9,037 nucleotides of DNA from JBAUHN01 sp049680295 (GTDB taxonomy: Bacteria > Pseudomonadota > Alphaproteobacteria > Rhodobacterales > Rhodobacteraceae). Location: contig JBAUHN010000269.1 in the NCBI GenBank assembly GCA_049680295.1, positions 1 through 9,037 of the forward strand. Reading direction: 5' to 3'. The position numbers and the translations under genes are program-made. Below the pieces are notes generated by a model, which did not search any database, was not told the origin of the DNA, and was given only the letters and a program-made list of their open reading frames with translations. Shown here in pieces: positions 8,243 through 9,037 of the stretch (the first letter of the stretch is position 1; every line of letters begins with the position of its first letter).

Positions 8243-8591
8243 CTTGCTGCCCCACAAGGATTGAGCGCCGTTTTTCGAAGGCGTTTAAAACGATATCAAT
8301 GTCTTCGCGCGCCAACGAGAACTCTGCCAGAGTTTGGTCAACCAGTGCCTTCAATCGGTCAAAATGCATATCATTAATAACAAGATGCCGATGCGCCCGC
8401 GCCAGATGATCATCTGAAAATGAGGCAGGCCCATCCATCAAGGATGCCACGAATTTAGTCTGGTGATCAATCAGCTTGGCAAGGTCCACATCTTCAAAAA
8501 ATGGTCCAATATCGTCATCATCCAACAGGGTGTCGTAAAGCGACATCACGATCCGACTGACGGTGGAAAACCCGCCATATTTTTCGAACAT
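8232..8591 (-). CDS. Truncated haemoglobin (2/2 globin, group I-like)
   Basis: This small haem protein of the trHb family binds O2, NO or CO; members detoxify NO, handle O2 or sense gas. From the ATG at 8591 it is 119 aa, the normal size for the family. Family marks in order are the start FEKYGG, a putative B10 Tyr19 in SLYDTLL, the CD-corner PFFEDVD, the E-helix HQTKF, and LARAHRHL with the likely proximal (F8) His67 (codon 8393-8391). DMHFDRL follows, then the C-terminal helix ending near SILVG. The pattern fits group I best. The frame stays open upstream: a GTG at 8603 has GAAAGG with a 7-nt spacer and would add four residues, and it is a real alternative start. The GTG at 8723 would add 44 residues of non-globin sequence and has no ribosome binding site. 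The gene overlaps the cyclase-like gene by 11 nt, which points to a joint role in signalling. Confidence 0.9.
   Translation of the reverse strand: MFEKYGGFSTVSRIVMSLYDTLLDDDDIGPFFEDVDLAKLIDHQTKFVASLMDGPASFSDDHLARAHRHLVINDMHFDRLKALVDQTLAEFSLAREDIDIVLNAFEKRRSILVGQQDVD
8250..8253 (-). promoter_or_regulatory. Ribosome binding site for the cyclase-like gene
   Basis: GGGG on the - strand lies within the last codons of the globin gene, 7 nt before the ATG at 8242. It favours that ATG over the upstream in-frame TTG at 8257, which has nothing similar before it. Confidence 0.45.
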
Positions 8592-8744
8592 AGTCTTTTC
8601 CACAATCGAACCTTTCAAAACTTTGACGCTGTCACACCGCTGGATTTTCAGCGACGCGATAGCAAAATGAGTGTGCCATCCACGGTTACCCTTCGCAAGT
8701 ATTTCGCAGGAAACCGAGCCCACGACTTGCGGCCAGAATATTGT
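8592..8744 (-). other. Intergenic region before the globin operon
   Basis: This is the only sizeable non-coding gap in the window, about 140-153 nt depending on the globin start. It is the likely place for a promoter of the globin-cyclase-kinase operon. I could not find a convincing -35/-10 pair. Two structures are visible on the - strand. One is a short direct repeat of TGCGAA (around 8687-8706). The other is a small palindrome nearer the globin, listed separately. There is no intrinsic terminator for the upstream gene, so read-through from it is possible. The gap contains no in-frame stop in the globin frame. Confidence 0.5.
8624..8634. promoter_or_regulatory. Small palindrome TGAC-N3-GTCA upstream of the globin
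   Basis: TGACGCTGTCA is a perfect inverted repeat with a 3-nt centre. It lies 33 nt before the globin ATG and 21 nt before the alternative GTG. The flanking bases give TTTGAC and GTCACA arms, which recall half-sites of the CRP/FNR/NnrR superfamily. Those factors need a longer centre (4 or 6 nt), so it does not fit a known consensus. It may be an operator or chance. Confidence 0.2.
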
Positions 8745-9037
8745 TCAAAAGGTGCAATCGGCATTGTTGTTTTTCATTTCCTGCCAGATTGCGCATATTT
8801 TTTGACCTAACTGTTCGAATTGTCGAACACCGCCGTCCTGACCTTCGGCTGGTAAACCCCCGCCAAAGGCCAATTGCAATTCGTCTGTCGTGGCCGTTGC
8901 AACCAATAGTCGCACAGTGTCACGAAACCTTTGTGTGTCGTCTACCGCGACTTTCAACGCGCCCGAGGCTGCATTTTTGGTAATGAACTGTTTCATCTTG
9001 GGTGCAACCAGTTGGGCAAAAAGGAATAGGCGTTCTG
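8745..9037 (-). CDS. Unrecognised protein, C-terminal part only
   Basis: The frame is open from the window edge (first full codon at 9035) to the TGA at 8747-8745, giving 96 residues. I do not recognise the family. The visible part is soluble and mostly helical in character, with a Gly-rich turn (AFGGGLP) and a Lys/Asn-rich tail (EMKNNN). It has no membrane segment and no motif I can name. An ATG at 8996 lies in frame but has no ribosome binding site before it. The residues upstream of it (RLFLFAQLVAPK) look like ordinary coding sequence, so the true start is probably beyond the window. It is on the same strand as the globin operon and ends about 150 nt before it, so it may belong to the same transcription unit. 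Confidence 0.6.
   Translation of the reverse strand, partial: ERLFLFAQLVAPKMKQFITKNAASGALKVAVDDTQRFRDTVRLLVATATTDELQLAFGGGLPAEGQDGGVRQFEQLGQKICAIWQEMKNNNADCTF

Noticed and set aside
8243..8257. TTG at 8257 as the start of the cyclase-like gene
   Set aside because: There is no ribosome binding site upstream, while the ATG at 8242 has GGGG at a 7-nt spacing and the usual overlap with the globin gene.
8662..8678. Sigma-54-like promoter (TGGCAC ... TTGC on the - strand) before the globin
   Set aside because: The GG and GC elements are 12 nt apart; sigma-54 promoters need 10, and this spacing is strict.
8604..8723. N-terminal extension of the globin from the GTG at 8723
   Set aside because: There is no ribosome binding site before it, the 44 extra residues do not look like globin, and the domain begins right at the ATG 8591. 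Kept only as part of the shared-frame observation.
1..9037. tRNA, rRNA, CRISPR array, insertion sequence, attachment site or prophage signs
   Set aside because: None were seen. The window is almost fully coding with ordinary metabolic and signalling genes.

Overview
The window looks like a chromosomal segment of an alphaproteobacterium, most likely a marine roseobacter-type Rhodobacteraceae. That placement is an inference from moderate-to-high GC, tight gene packing and the style of the proteins, not from a marker gene. It carries two convergent transcription units meeting at about position 5700, with almost no non-coding DNA.

Left half, + strand (1-5699): the distal part of a glycogen operon, glgX (5' end cut by the window edge), malQ and pgm. 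The genes overlap: glgX/malQ by 4 nt (ATGA) and malQ/pgm by 11 nt, so translational coupling is likely. GlgX removes the short branches left by glycogen phosphorylase, MalQ rearranges the released malto-oligosaccharides, and Pgm interconverts glucose-1-phosphate and glucose-6-phosphate. Together they link glycogen turnover to central metabolism. All three keep their catalytic residues.

Right half, - strand (9037-5713): a signalling operon read right to left. A truncated haemoglobin is followed, with an 11-nt overlap, by a PAS plus class III cyclase-homology protein, and 13 nt later by a soluble PAS-PAS histidine kinase. The cyclase-homology domain has lost most residues needed for catalysis: one metal Asp, the ribose-binding Asn and the triphosphate-binding Arg are all replaced. 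It is more likely a regulatory 'pseudo-cyclase' than an enzyme. My inference is that the three genes form an undescribed haem/gas-responsive module, in which a free globin takes the place of the haem domain found in cis in soluble guanylate cyclases.

At the right edge is the 3' end of an unrecognised - strand gene. The 140-150 nt between it and the globin is the only real intergenic gap and the likely place for a promoter of the globin operon. The upstream gene is in the same frame as the globin, with a single TGA between them. I saw no RNA genes, insertion sequences, CRISPR arrays or long repeats.
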